Shown here piece by piece: positions 12,103 through 19,519 of a DNA stretch of 45,589 nt. Within the stretch, counting starts at the first letter, position 1. Every line of letters begins with the position of its first letter. The position numbers were made by a program, and so were the translations under genes. This DNA comes from an uncultured Collinsella sp. (lineage in GTDB: Bacteria; Actinomycetota; Coriobacteriia; Coriobacteriales; Coriobacteriaceae), in the NCBI GenBank assembly GCA_934654585.1, contig CAKUGF010000017.1, positions 1 through 45,589 on the forward strand. Direction: 5' to 3'. The notes beneath the pieces are model-generated. The model was given only the letters and a program-made list of their open reading frames with translations, searched no databases and was not told the DNA's origin.

Positions 12103-12171
12103 CATCCCAAAGCCCCGCCCCAACCCAAGGCGCCATGCATCCCAAAGTGCAACTCGCATCCCAAGGCGCCC
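12103..12171. repeat. Two tandem degenerate repeats after the TetR-type gene
   Basis: Two adjacent units of about 33-35 nt each begin CATCCCAAAG and end CCCAAGGCGCC (12103-12134 and 12139-12171), with a variable middle. They lie in the gap between convergent genes. No function is evident. Confidence 0.5.
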
Positions 12172-12244
12172 AACAACAAAGTGCCCATCACATCCAAATT
12201 CAGATATATATGTTGGGTTGCCTACTCGGGCGCAGCAAAGACTC

Positions 12245-12382
12245 CGCAGCTGCCCGCATGGGGTAACTTCCCAGCGCATTCCGCAGGACGAAAGAACCCC
12301 CGCCGCACGAAGTGCGCAGCGGGGGTTCTTTCATGTCCGAGGACGCGCTGGGAAGTTACCCCATGCGGGCAGCGGACAACTA
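12245..12382. repeat. Nested hairpin element, family A copy 1
   Basis: Order seen: CGCA, a 29-nt arm (12249-12277), ATTCCGCA, GGAC, a 14-nt arm (12290-12303), CGCAC-GAA-GTGCG, CA, the complementary 14-nt arm (12319-12332), AT, GTCC, GAGGAC, the perfectly complementary 29-nt arm (12345-12373), then GGACAACTA. The inner part reads as a bidirectional terminator-like stem ending GGGGGTTCTTTC. It lies 12 nt beyond the larD stop, so it is in the larD 3' region. The same architecture and total length recur at 14681-14805. Confidence 0.85.
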
Positions 12383-12394
12383 TGTAGCCCTGGA

Positions 12395-13126
12395 CTAGAA
12401 CATGCCCAAGAAACCATGCACAAACAGTGCAGCCACGATAGCACCGACAAACGGAGCGATGCCAGGAACAAGCAAGCCGTACTTCCAGTTGTTGTCGGCC
12501 TTGTTCTTAATCGGCAGCACCTGGTAAGCAAGGCGAGGACCAAGGTCACGAGCCTGGTTCATGGCGAAGCCGGTGATGCCGCCCATGCCCATGCCGACGG
12601 CCCAAACGATCAGGCCGACGCAGATAGCGAGCATCAGAACGTTCTCGCCAGCGCGGCTGGCGGCAGCAAGGATAGCGCTGATAAACACAAAGGTGCAGAT
12701 AGCCTCGCAGAAGAAGTTGCGGGCATAGTTGGTGCCCTCGGTGGTGGGGTTGGTCGAGAAGATGTTGCGCTGAGCGATGGGGTCGACGACGCCCTCGGAG
12801 GCCTTGAACTCATCGGCATACATAAACCAAGCGATCACGGCGCCCACAAAGCCGCCGAGCATATCAGCGAGCATGAAGGGAATGCAGTTGCCCCACGGCA
12901 CCAGGCCGACAATGCACTGGGCAAGCACCATGGCCGGGTTCATGCACACGGCTCCGCCAAAGACAAACAGGCAGACCGAAATGCCAAAAGACCAGGTGGT
13001 GATGGCAAACATATGGCCGGAGCCCTGATACTTGGTGCCCTTGAGCACGGTATCGCAGTGCACGCCCACGCCAAAGACGATCATGAGGGCCGTCGCGCCG
13101 AATTCGCACAGGAGTTTGGTAAGCAT
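12395..13126 (-). CDS. larD: Lactate/glycerol channel of the aquaglyceroporin family (LarD)
   Basis: 243 residues with six transmembrane helices of the GlpF/MIP fold. The first pore motif is intact (CMNPAMVLAQ). The second reads NQA instead of NPA within GFAMNQARDLGPRLAYQ. In Lactiplantibacillus the lar operon encodes a GlpF-type channel, LarD, that passes lactic acid; the strong overall likeness plus the position 49 nt after larA support the same role here. It acts in the cytoplasmic membrane to let lactate enantiomers cross. The ribosome site (ATAAGG) is modest. Glycerol or water transport cannot be excluded. Confidence 0.85.
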   Translation of the reverse strand: MLTKLLCEFGATALMIVFGVGVHCDTVLKGTKYQGSGHMFAITTWSFGISVCLFVFGGAVCMNPAMVLAQCIVGLVPWGNCIPFMLADMLGGFVGAVIAWFMYADEFKASEGVVDPIAQRNIFSTNPTTEGTNYARNFFCEAICTFVFISAILAAASRAGENVLMLAICVGLIVWAVGMGMGGITGFAMNQARDLGPRLAYQVLPIKNKADNNWKYGLLVPGIAPFVGAIVAALFVHGFLGMF

Positions 13127-13175
13127 AAAACCTTATCTTTCTTGTCGGTTATAAACGATTCGTTTGAGTCGCGCG

Positions 13176-14453
13176 CTAGTGCTGCGCGACGACAACGCCC
13201 AGGCCATCGGGAATAACGGCAACCTTGGCGTTTGCGCCCTTCATCTCAAAGGCGAGCTTGAGCGCCTCTTCGAGGGTGTTGACCGGCGTCATGTGCATGT
13301 CCTTGATCATCTGGTGATCGCACAGGTCGGTAACCATGATCACGGGGTGATGTGCCAGGATGCGGGCGAAGATCTGGCTCGTCCACTGGTCAGGCAGGGT
13401 CTCGTCCTTGGGACGGTCGATGCAGGCGCGCTCGAACTCAGCCGGATCGTTGTCGGCGATGTTGTGGTAGAAGCCCTCGCCGCCGTGACCATCGGCGCAA
13501 CCGGCGACGTCGATAATCACGCCGCCCTCGGGAAGCGTCGCCTCGGCAGCGCACATACCCTTCACGGCCTGGTAGATGTTCTGGTCGAGCGGATAGCCGC
13601 CGTTGGTGGTGATGGCGATCTCGCACTCGACAGGCTCGACGCCGGCAAGGCTCTTCACGAACTCGCAGCCAGCCTCATGGGCCTTATGGATGTCGCCGGC
13701 AAAAGAACCGATAACCTCGTGCTTGCCGTTGAGCACCACGTTGAGCACAAAGGCAAGGTGAGCCATCTCGGCGGCAGCAAACATATCCTCGCTCACGTGG
13801 TTGTGGCACAGGTTGCCGGCACGCGAATGAGAGTCGTTCACAAACTGACCGTTGTGGTTGTACATGATGGTCTTATAGCTGGCGATACCGGGCAGCACGG
13901 ATTTACGGCTGCCAGAGAAGCCGGCAAAGAAGTGCGGCTCAATAAAGCCCTCGGCAAGCAGCAGGTCGCAATCGGCAGCGATCTTGTTGATGATGCACTC
14001 GCCACCAGAAGGCAGGGTGCCGATCTTCTTCATCATGCTGTCGTCGGTCGCGACATGCATGACGATCTCCTCGTTGGCAACGATCTCCTCGCCATACTTG
14101 TTGACGAGCTCCTCATGCGTCGAGGGACGATGCATACCGGTCGCGACCAGAATACGAACGCGAGCATCGGGCGCAGCAGCATGGATGTGATGCAGCAGAA
14201 TAGGCATCGTGACACGCGAAGGAACCGGACGCGTATGGTCAGAACTGATGATTACGATGTCCTTCTTGCCAGCACAAAGCTCCTCGAGCGAAGGCGAGCC
14301 ATAAGGATTTGCAAGCGACTCTTCTACCAGCTCTTGCTGCGTTTTTGTAGTCTCAAACTCGTTTTGGTGACCCTCCATCACACCTGCGAAGTTCTTGTCC
14401 TCGAGCTCCAGATGCAGCGTCTTGTGGTCAAACGGCAATTCACATTCAAACAA
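13176..14453 (-). CDS. larA: Nickel-dependent lactate racemase LarA
   Basis: 425 residues from TTG at 14451-14453. This start is preferred over the ATG at 14477 because AAAGGAAGAGGG (14463-14474) lies just before it, the length matches the roughly 424 of Lactiplantibacillus LarA, and key residues fall at family positions: Asp72 and Arg75 (SSDHTRP), His107 (ATGMHRPS), His173 (PHFFAGFSG) and Lys183 (SRKSVLPG), the lysine that holds the pincer cofactor. It interconverts L- and D-lactate in the cytoplasm. larD follows in the same unit; cofactor genes larB and larC converge from the other side. It depends on a LarE sulfur transferase not found in this window. Confidence 0.93.
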   Translation of the reverse strand: MFECELPFDHKTLHLELEDKNFAGVMEGHQNEFETTKTQQELVEESLANPYGSPSLEELCAGKKDIVIISSDHTRPVPSRVTMPILLHHIHAAAPDARVRILVATGMHRPSTHEELVNKYGEEIVANEEIVMHVATDDSMMKKIGTLPSGGECIINKIAADCDLLLAEGFIEPHFFAGFSGSRKSVLPGIASYKTIMYNHNGQFVNDSHSRAGNLCHNHVSEDMFAAAEMAHLAFVLNVVLNGKHEVIGSFAGDIHKAHEAGCEFVKSLAGVEPVECEIAITTNGGYPLDQNIYQAVKGMCAAEATLPEGGVIIDVAGCADGHGGEGFYHNIADNDPAEFERACIDRPKDETLPDQWTSQIFARILAHHPVIMVTDLCDHQMIKDMHMTPVNTLEEALKLAFEMKGANAKVAVIPDGLGVVVAQH

Positions 14454-14575
14454 TGACGAGCGCCCTCTTCCTTTCATCTAACACACTAGATAAACCGTAG
14501 GAAGGATACGCCGCTCACCGATAACAACCAACCACCCACCAACCCGTTAACAAAACGCTCACAATTGACAAGTAC

Positions 14576-14614
14576 AAAAAGGCGGCCGCAGCCCCAAAAG
14601 GAACCACGACCGCC
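14576..14614 (-). terminator. Intrinsic terminator, probably for ppc
   Basis: 15-bp stem with several G.U pairs between 14581-14595 and 14600-14614, loop AAAA on the plus strand (TTTT on the minus strand), followed by T5 on the minus strand (14576-14580). It lies about 210 nt past the ppc stop, so the family A element at 14681-14805 would be inside the ppc 3' untranslated region. The rest of 14478-14575 is the larA upstream region, with only weak promoter candidates. Confidence 0.75.
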
Positions 14615-14676
14615 GTCCAAAACGCGCGAAGCGCACCATTCTTCCTTCAGCCCGTAATCCGCAGAAGACCGGACAT

Positions 14677-14814
14677 CGCAGGGCCCGCCATAGGTTTACT
14701 TTTAGGCACATCCCGCAGGACGCGAGAAGCCCCGCCGCACGAAGTGCGCAGCGGGGCTTCTCGCATGTCCGAGGACGTGCCTAAAAGTAAACCTATGGCG
14801 GGCCCGGACGACTA
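14677..14814. repeat. Nested hairpin element, family A copy 2
   Basis: Same plan as the copy at 12249-12373 and the same 125-nt length: CGCA, a 29-nt arm (14681-14709), ATCCCGCA, GGAC, a 14-nt arm (14722-14735), CGCAC-GAA-GTGCG, CA, the 14-nt arm (14751-14764), AT, GTCC, GAGGAC, the 29-nt arm (14777-14805), GGACGACTA. Both stems are perfect. 13 of 29 outer and 3 of 14 inner pairs differ from copy 1, every one compensated. It lies 12 nt beyond the ppc stop. Confidence 0.85.
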
Positions 14815-14826
14815 CAGGGCTATCTA

Positions 14827-17652
14827 TTACCCCGTGTTCTGCAGACCTGCCGAGACGCCGGTCACAGTCGAAAGAATCAGGCTCATGTACTCGGCCTTCT
14901 TCTCCTCGGCCATCTCGTCCTGGTTCATACGCACCTCGCGAAGGGCGCGGACCTGGGCGATGGACAGAGCGTCGACGTAGGGATTACGGACGCGGACGGC
15001 GCAGCCGAGCACGCGGCGGCGCTGCAGCGGCCATTCGTCACCGACGATGGCAAGGACCCACTTACGGGTGAGCTGCATCTCGGTAAAGACCTTCTCGGAC
15101 AGATCCTCGCGGTCGCCCAGGTGCAGATACATCTTGGCGATGCGCTGGTCGGTCTTGGCAATCGACATCTCGATGTTGTCGATGAAGGTGCGGAAGAACG
15201 GCCACTCCTGGTAGGCAGCCTTGAGCTGGTCAAGATCGCCAAGCTGCTCGCAGGCGGTGCCCAGGCCGTACCAAGCGGCGAGGTTGATGCGCGCCTGGCT
15301 CCAGCTGAAGATCCACGGAATGGTGCGCAGGTCGTCGAGCGACTTGGCGCCCAGACCGCGCTTGGCGGGACGCGAGCCGATCGGCAGCAGACCGACCTCG
15401 GTCAGCGGCGTCACGGTCGAGAACCACGGTGTAAAGTCCTCGGTGTTCAGCAGGTCCAGATAGCGCTCGTGGCTTGCGGCGTTAAGCTTCTCGGCCATAT
15501 CCCAGAACTTCTGCGTGGTCTCGGTGTTGGTCTTCTCGACACTCGGGGCCGACTGCAAAAGCGTTGCGGCGGCAACGGACTCAACGTGACGCTGAGCCAG
15601 CGTGCGGTTGCCGTAACGGGCAAAGATGACCTCGCCCTGCTCGGTAAGCTTAAAGAAGCAGTTGACCGAACCCTTGGGCTGCGCCAGCACGGCCTTGTTG
15701 GCCGGGCCACCGCCACGGCCCACGGCACCGCCGCGACCGTGCATGAGCACCAGGTCGATATCGTTCTTCTCGGCCCACTTGGCAATGCGCTCCTGCGCGG
15801 AGTGCAGGGCGAGCATGGCCGTAGTAGGACCGGCATCCTTGGAGGAGTCGGAGTAGCCCAGCATGACCTCCATGCGGCGGTTGGTCTGGGCAAGGCGCTT
15901 TTGCACCACAGGCAGCGTGAGCATCTGATCGAGCACGTCGACGCAGCCCTCGAGGTCCTCAAGCTGCTCGAACAGCGGGATCACGTCGAGCTCGGGGACA
16001 TCCTCCTCGTGTGCGAAGGAAAGGTGGGCGAGCTCAAAGACGTCGGCCACATGCTGGGCGCTCTTGGTGAACGAGATGATGTAGCGGTGCGCCATCTTCT
16101 TGCCGTAGCGCTTTTGGATAGAGCCGATGGCACGGAAGGTGTCGATGACCTCGCGCGTCATGGGCTGCAGGTCGCCGTGGATACCGTTCTCGTGGATATC
16201 CTTGAGGGCACGGGCGTGCACCACGGAGTGCTGACGGAACTCCATCTCGACCATATGGAAGCCGAAGGACTCGACCTGCCAGATGATGGTCTGGACCGGG
16301 CCGTAGGCAGCACGGACGGCACCGCAGGCGGCCAGCGAGCGCTGGACAACACGCAGGTCCTCCAGGAACTCATCGGCACTGTGGTACATGGTGTCGGTGA
16401 TGCGGCGCACGGTGGCGTTCAGACGGTCGGCCATGACGAGCATGACGGCGCGATGCGGCTCGTGCTCGGAGATAAGCTCGGCGCGGGCCGTGTACTGGGC
16501 GCTCATCTCCACCTGATGGTTCCACAGGTTCATGAGCTCGGCAGACGGCTTGCTATACTCGGCCTCGAGCGTCAGGTTGCGGCCGATGCGGCGGCACTTG
16601 TCCTCGAGCTTGAGCACCATGTGAGTGAAGTACTTGGCAGCAACCTCGCGGCTTACCTTGGCAGTGACGTTGGGGTTGCCGTCGCGGTCGGAACCGATCC
16701 AGCTGCCGGGATGGAAGAATGCCGGGCACAGCGGCGGCACGGTGCCGGCCTTGTCGCCCAGCACCCAGTCGTCAAAACGACGATAGATGACGGGGATAAC
16801 GTCGAACAGCGTGTTATCGAAGATGTCGATGATGGTATCGGCTTCCTCGACCGGCGTGGGCTTCTTGAGCGCGATGGGGCTCGTACGCACCAAGGCGTCG
16901 ATCTCCTGCAGCATATGGCGCTCGTTCTCCACCAGGTCGGAGCCGCCCAGACGCGGACGCTCCTCCAGCAGGTTGGCGATACGGCGGATCTTGCCCTCGA
17001 CAGCCTTACGACGGGCCTCGGTGGGGTGTGCGGTAAAGACGGGGTGGAACTCCAGCTTGCCGAGCAGCTCGTTAGCGCCCTCGACGCCCATCTCGTCTAC
17101 CAGCTGGTGGTAGGCAACGGTGAGCTCGTTAGCGGGATCGACCTCGGTATCGGTCGACGCGCCGGCCTCGCGCTCGCGCAGCTGAGCCACGCGGTAGTTC
17201 TCCTCCGACAGGTTTGCCAGATGGAAGAAGCTCGTAAAGGCACGGACGATAACCTGCTGTTTGTCGAGCGGCAGGCTGTCGATCAGATCGACAACCTCGC
17301 GGAACGCGACGGCGGTGGACTCATCGGCAGTAGGCACGCCCTGCTCGTCCACGGCCTCGTCGGCGGCACGGGTACCGGGGTTGCCGGCATTGGCCGCAAT
17401 CTCGGCCGACAGGATCTTGTCGAACAGGTCCGCGATCTCGGGATCATACTCGCTAAGTACACGACGCTCCAGGCGCAGGAACAGCGCCAGATTGTCGCGA
17501 AGCTCCTCGGGGATCTCGATCTCGGCGAGACGCTCCTTGGACTCGGCATTCGAGCCGATACGGTTAACGAGGCGGTTGACCACGGCAGCGACGCGCGCCG
17601 CGGCTTCGGGTACAGACTGGTTGCTTAGGTTCTCAGCCACGTTTCCTCCCAT
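14827..17652 (-). CDS. ppc: Phosphoenolpyruvate carboxylase
   Basis: 941 residues, slightly longer than the typical 880-930. Signature motifs are present: FTAHPTEARRK with catalytic His209, SDRDGNPNVT, GYSDSSKDAG, HGRGGAVGRGGGP, and the conserved C-terminal LQNTG. It carboxylates PEP to oxaloacetate to refill the C4 pool, useful in a fermenter making succinate or amino acids. Two overlapping starts are possible: the ATG at 17652, almost touching AAGGAGG, or the GTG at 17640 behind GGGAGG. A perfect -10 TATAAT (17685-17690 on the minus strand) lies about 30 nt upstream without a clear -35. A family A hairpin follows the stop. Confidence 0.96.
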   Translation of the reverse strand: MGGNVAENLSNQSVPEAAARVAAVVNRLVNRIGSNAESKERLAEIEIPEELRDNLALFLRLERRVLSEYDPEIADLFDKILSAEIAANAGNPGTRAADEAVDEQGVPTADESTAVAFREVVDLIDSLPLDKQQVIVRAFTSFFHLANLSEENYRVAQLREREAGASTDTEVDPANELTVAYHQLVDEMGVEGANELLGKLEFHPVFTAHPTEARRKAVEGKIRRIANLLEERPRLGGSDLVENERHMLQEIDALVRTSPIALKKPTPVEEADTIIDIFDNTLFDVIPVIYRRFDDWVLGDKAGTVPPLCPAFFHPGSWIGSDRDGNPNVTAKVSREVAAKYFTHMVLKLEDKCRRIGRNLTLEAEYSKPSAELMNLWNHQVEMSAQYTARAELISEHEPHRAVMLVMADRLNATVRRITDTMYHSADEFLEDLRVVQRSLAACGAVRAAYGPVQTIIWQVESFGFHMVEMEFRQHSVVHARALKDIHENGIHGDLQPMTREVIDTFRAIGSIQKRYGKKMAHRYIISFTKSAQHVADVFELAHLSFAHEEDVPELDVIPLFEQLEDLEGCVDVLDQMLTLPVVQKRLAQTNRRMEVMLGYSDSSKDAGPTTAMLALHSAQERIAKWAEKNDIDLVLMHGRGGAVGRGGGPANKAVLAQPKGSVNCFFKLTEQGEVIFARYGNRTLAQRHVESVAAATLLQSAPSVEKTNTETTQKFWDMAEKLNAASHERYLDLLNTEDFTPWFSTVTPLTEVGLLPIGSRPAKRGLGAKSLDDLRTIPWIFSWSQARINLAAWYGLGTACEQLGDLDQLKAAYQEWPFFRTFIDNIEMSIAKTDQRIAKMYLHLGDREDLSEKVFTEMQLTRKWVLAIVGDEWPLQRRRVLGCAVRVRNPYVDALSIAQVRALREVRMNQDEMAEEKKAEYMSLILSTVTGVSAGLQNTG

Positions 17653-17804
17653 TCCTCCTTCTATGCACGTAACATGCGGTATTTATTATAGGCACTTGGG
17701 AAATAGTTTCGACACTGATTGCGCTTTACCACACAAAAGTATTTTCTGCATTGCAAGGGTTTTTGCCCCAAATGGTCGTATTTCTCGGTAGGCGGCATAC
17801 ATAA

Positions 17805-17840
17805 ACGGGGGTATTCCGCATAAAAGCGAAACACCCCCGT
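17805..17840 (-). terminator. Hairpin terminator after hisS
   Basis: ACGGGGGT pairs with ACCCCCGT and the stem continues with two mismatches to CGC/GCG around loop ATAAAA. On the minus strand only TTTATG follows, so termination strength is uncertain. It lies about 57 nt past the hisS stop. Confidence 0.6.
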
Positions 17841-17897
17841 AACAATCACCCACCATGAGCAGGGCTCGTTAGCCGGCCCGCAGCTCAAACTGATGCG

Positions 17898-19217
17898 CTA
17901 CAGACGCTCGCGAACCGCCTCGACAACGTTGTCCAGATCGGCGAGCACCTCGTCATGGCTCTCCATGTCGCGGACCTTGACCTTGCCGGCGGCAAGCTCG
18001 TCGCCGCCCAGGACCAGGATGAGCTTGGCGCCCACCTTGTCGGCCTGCTTAAACTGGGCCTTGAGCGAACGGCCCTGGTAGTCGGCCTCGGTCACGATGC
18101 CTGCGGCGCGAAGCTCCTGCGTAATGGCAAAAACGTTCTGGCGCAGCTCCTTGCCGGCGTTGGCGACGTAGACGCACGGGGCCTCATCGGCACCCAGGTC
18201 GCTGCCATAGGCCTGCAGGGCCAGCAGGGCGCGCTCAAAGCCGACGGCGAAGCCGACGCCCGCCGTGGGCTTGCCGCCCTCGAGCTCGACCAAGCCGTCG
18301 TAGCGGCCGCCGCCACCGATGGAGCCGACACCGGCGCCGGGAGCCTCGACCTCAAAGACGGTACGGGTGTAGTAGTCCAGGCCGCGCACCAGGGTGGGGT
18401 CCTCGACATACTCGATGCCGGCGGCATCCAGATAGCGCTTGACCTGCTCGTAGTGCTCGCGGCACTCGTCGCACAGGTTGTCGCCCATCAGCGGGGCGTC
18501 GGCCATAATCTCGCGGCAGTGGTCGTTCTTGCAGTCGAAGGCGCGCAGCGGGTTGAGCTCGGCGCGCTCACGGCACTCGTCGCACATCTCGTCGGCGTGA
18601 TCGAGGATAAACTGCTTGACCTGCTCGCGGTACGCCGGACGGCACTGGGCATCGCCCATCGAGTTAATAAGCAGACGAAGCTTGGACAGATCGAAGCCCA
18701 GGCGCTTGTAGAACTCCATGAGCATGATGATACACTCGGCGTCGGCTGCCGGATCGGGAGCGCCGAGCCACTCGATGCCCACCTGGTGGAACTGACGCAG
18801 GCGGCCCTTCTGGGGGCGCTCGCCGCGGAACATAGCCTCGGCATAGTACGCCTTAAAGGGCGTGGAGCCCTGGGGTACCAGGTTGTTCTCCACGACGGCG
18901 CGCACCACGCCGGCCGTGCCCTCGGGGCGAAGGGCCAGGCGCTGCTTGGGCTTGAGCTTGGTGTCGGTGCCCTCGGTAAAGACGCGCTCCAGATTGGCGC
19001 CGCTGAACACGCGGAACATCTCCTTGCGCACGACGTCGGTCGACTGGCCGATGCCGTGGACAAACACGTCAACCTGCTCGATCGCGGGCGTCTCGATGGG
19101 CTTAAAGCCAAACGGCTCGAACACGCCGGCCGCAATCTGCTGCATCTTTTGCCAGGCGCGCATCTCGGCGCCGATAAGGTCGCGGGTTCCCTCCGCCTTC
19201 TGTGCCTGCATGGGCAA
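17898..19217 (-). CDS. hisS: Histidine-tRNA ligase HisS
   Basis: 439 residues, within the usual 420-450. Class II features: N-terminal KAEGTRDLIGAEMRAWQ, motif 2 MFRGERPQKGRLRQFHQVG, the His-specific LVRGLDYYTRTVFEVE and GGGGRYDGLV, motif 3 GVGFAVGFERALLAL, and a C-terminal anticodon-binding domain. A cysteine-rich insert (CDECRERAELNPL and CDECREHYEQ, residues about 190-240) looks like a small zinc knuckle, seen in a subset of HisRS. It charges tRNA-His. A -10 TATAAT (19254-19259 on the minus strand) stands 36 nt upstream, with a large hairpin occupying the -35 position. Confidence 0.96.
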   Translation of the reverse strand: MPMQAQKAEGTRDLIGAEMRAWQKMQQIAAGVFEPFGFKPIETPAIEQVDVFVHGIGQSTDVVRKEMFRVFSGANLERVFTEGTDTKLKPKQRLALRPEGTAGVVRAVVENNLVPQGSTPFKAYYAEAMFRGERPQKGRLRQFHQVGIEWLGAPDPAADAECIIMLMEFYKRLGFDLSKLRLLINSMGDAQCRPAYREQVKQFILDHADEMCDECRERAELNPLRAFDCKNDHCREIMADAPLMGDNLCDECREHYEQVKRYLDAAGIEYVEDPTLVRGLDYYTRTVFEVEAPGAGVGSIGGGGRYDGLVELEGGKPTAGVGFAVGFERALLALQAYGSDLGADEAPCVYVANAGKELRQNVFAITQELRAAGIVTEADYQGRSLKAQFKQADKVGAKLILVLGGDELAAGKVKVRDMESHDEVLADLDNVVEAVRERL

Positions 19218-19274
19218 ACACCTTTCTTTTGTATCGCGTCATAGGTAGTGGTCATTATACGGCACAAACACAAA

Positions 19275-19338
19275 CCGCGGCGGCGCGTCTGACCGAACGA
19301 GGGTATGGGGACTCGTTCGGCCAGATGCGCCGCCGCGG
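19275..19338. repeat. Large hairpin C1 upstream of hisS
   Basis: Two 27-nt arms (19275-19301 and 19312-19338) pair except for one G.T and one A.C position, around loop GGTATGGGGA. The first 12 pairs (CCGCGGCGGCGC) are perfect. It ends 16 bp before the hisS -10 box. Confidence 0.75.
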
Positions 19339-19343
19339 CATGT

Positions 19344-19393
19344 GATCCGTTTTCCTCCGTCCCCGATCCCTTGGGGACGGAGGCAGGCGGATC
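19344..19393. repeat. Hairpin C2 upstream of hisS
   Basis: GATCCG pairs with CGGATC outside and CCTCCGTCCCC with GGGGACGGAGG inside, with a 4-nt internal loop and an 8-nt terminal loop. An 18-nt stretch of its reverse complement (CTCCGTCCCCAAGGGATC) recurs at about 28900-28917. Confidence 0.7.
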
Positions 19394-19401
19394 GTTTCGT
19401 T

Positions 19402-19471
19402 TGCCCGTGGCCGCCTTGGAAACCGAATGATGGTACGAGCAGCCATTCGGCTCCCAAGGCCGCCACGGGCA
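19402..19471. repeat. Large hairpin C3 between the MFS gene and hisS
   Basis: Arms of about 28 nt (TGCCCGTGGC outermost, CCGAATG innermost) pair with three or four mismatches around a loop of about 14 nt. It is the third large hairpin in 200 bp and adjoins the MFS terminator. Confidence 0.7.
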
Positions 19472-19484
19472 GAACGGGACAAAC

Positions 19485-19519
19485 GAAAAAAGAGTGGCGG
19501 GTGTCTACTCCCCTGCCAC
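19485..19519 (-). terminator. Intrinsic terminator overlapping the MFS stop codon
   Basis: On the minus strand GTGGCAGG (19512-19519, still coding) pairs with CCGCCAC (19494-19500) with one bulged A, followed by TCTTTTTT. The hairpin therefore contains the last codons and the stop. Confidence 0.7.

Noticed and set aside
12103..12171. CRISPR array
   Set aside because: Only two degenerate units, no equal spacers and no cas genes in the window.
12245..14814. Retron or group II intron RNA at the family A hairpins
   Set aside because: No reverse transcriptase gene lies near either copy and no domain V-like or msr-type features are seen.
19218..19504. T-box riboswitch in front of hisS
   Set aside because: No specifier loop, AG bulge or TGG-containing antiterminator could be found; the gap is three independent hairpins.
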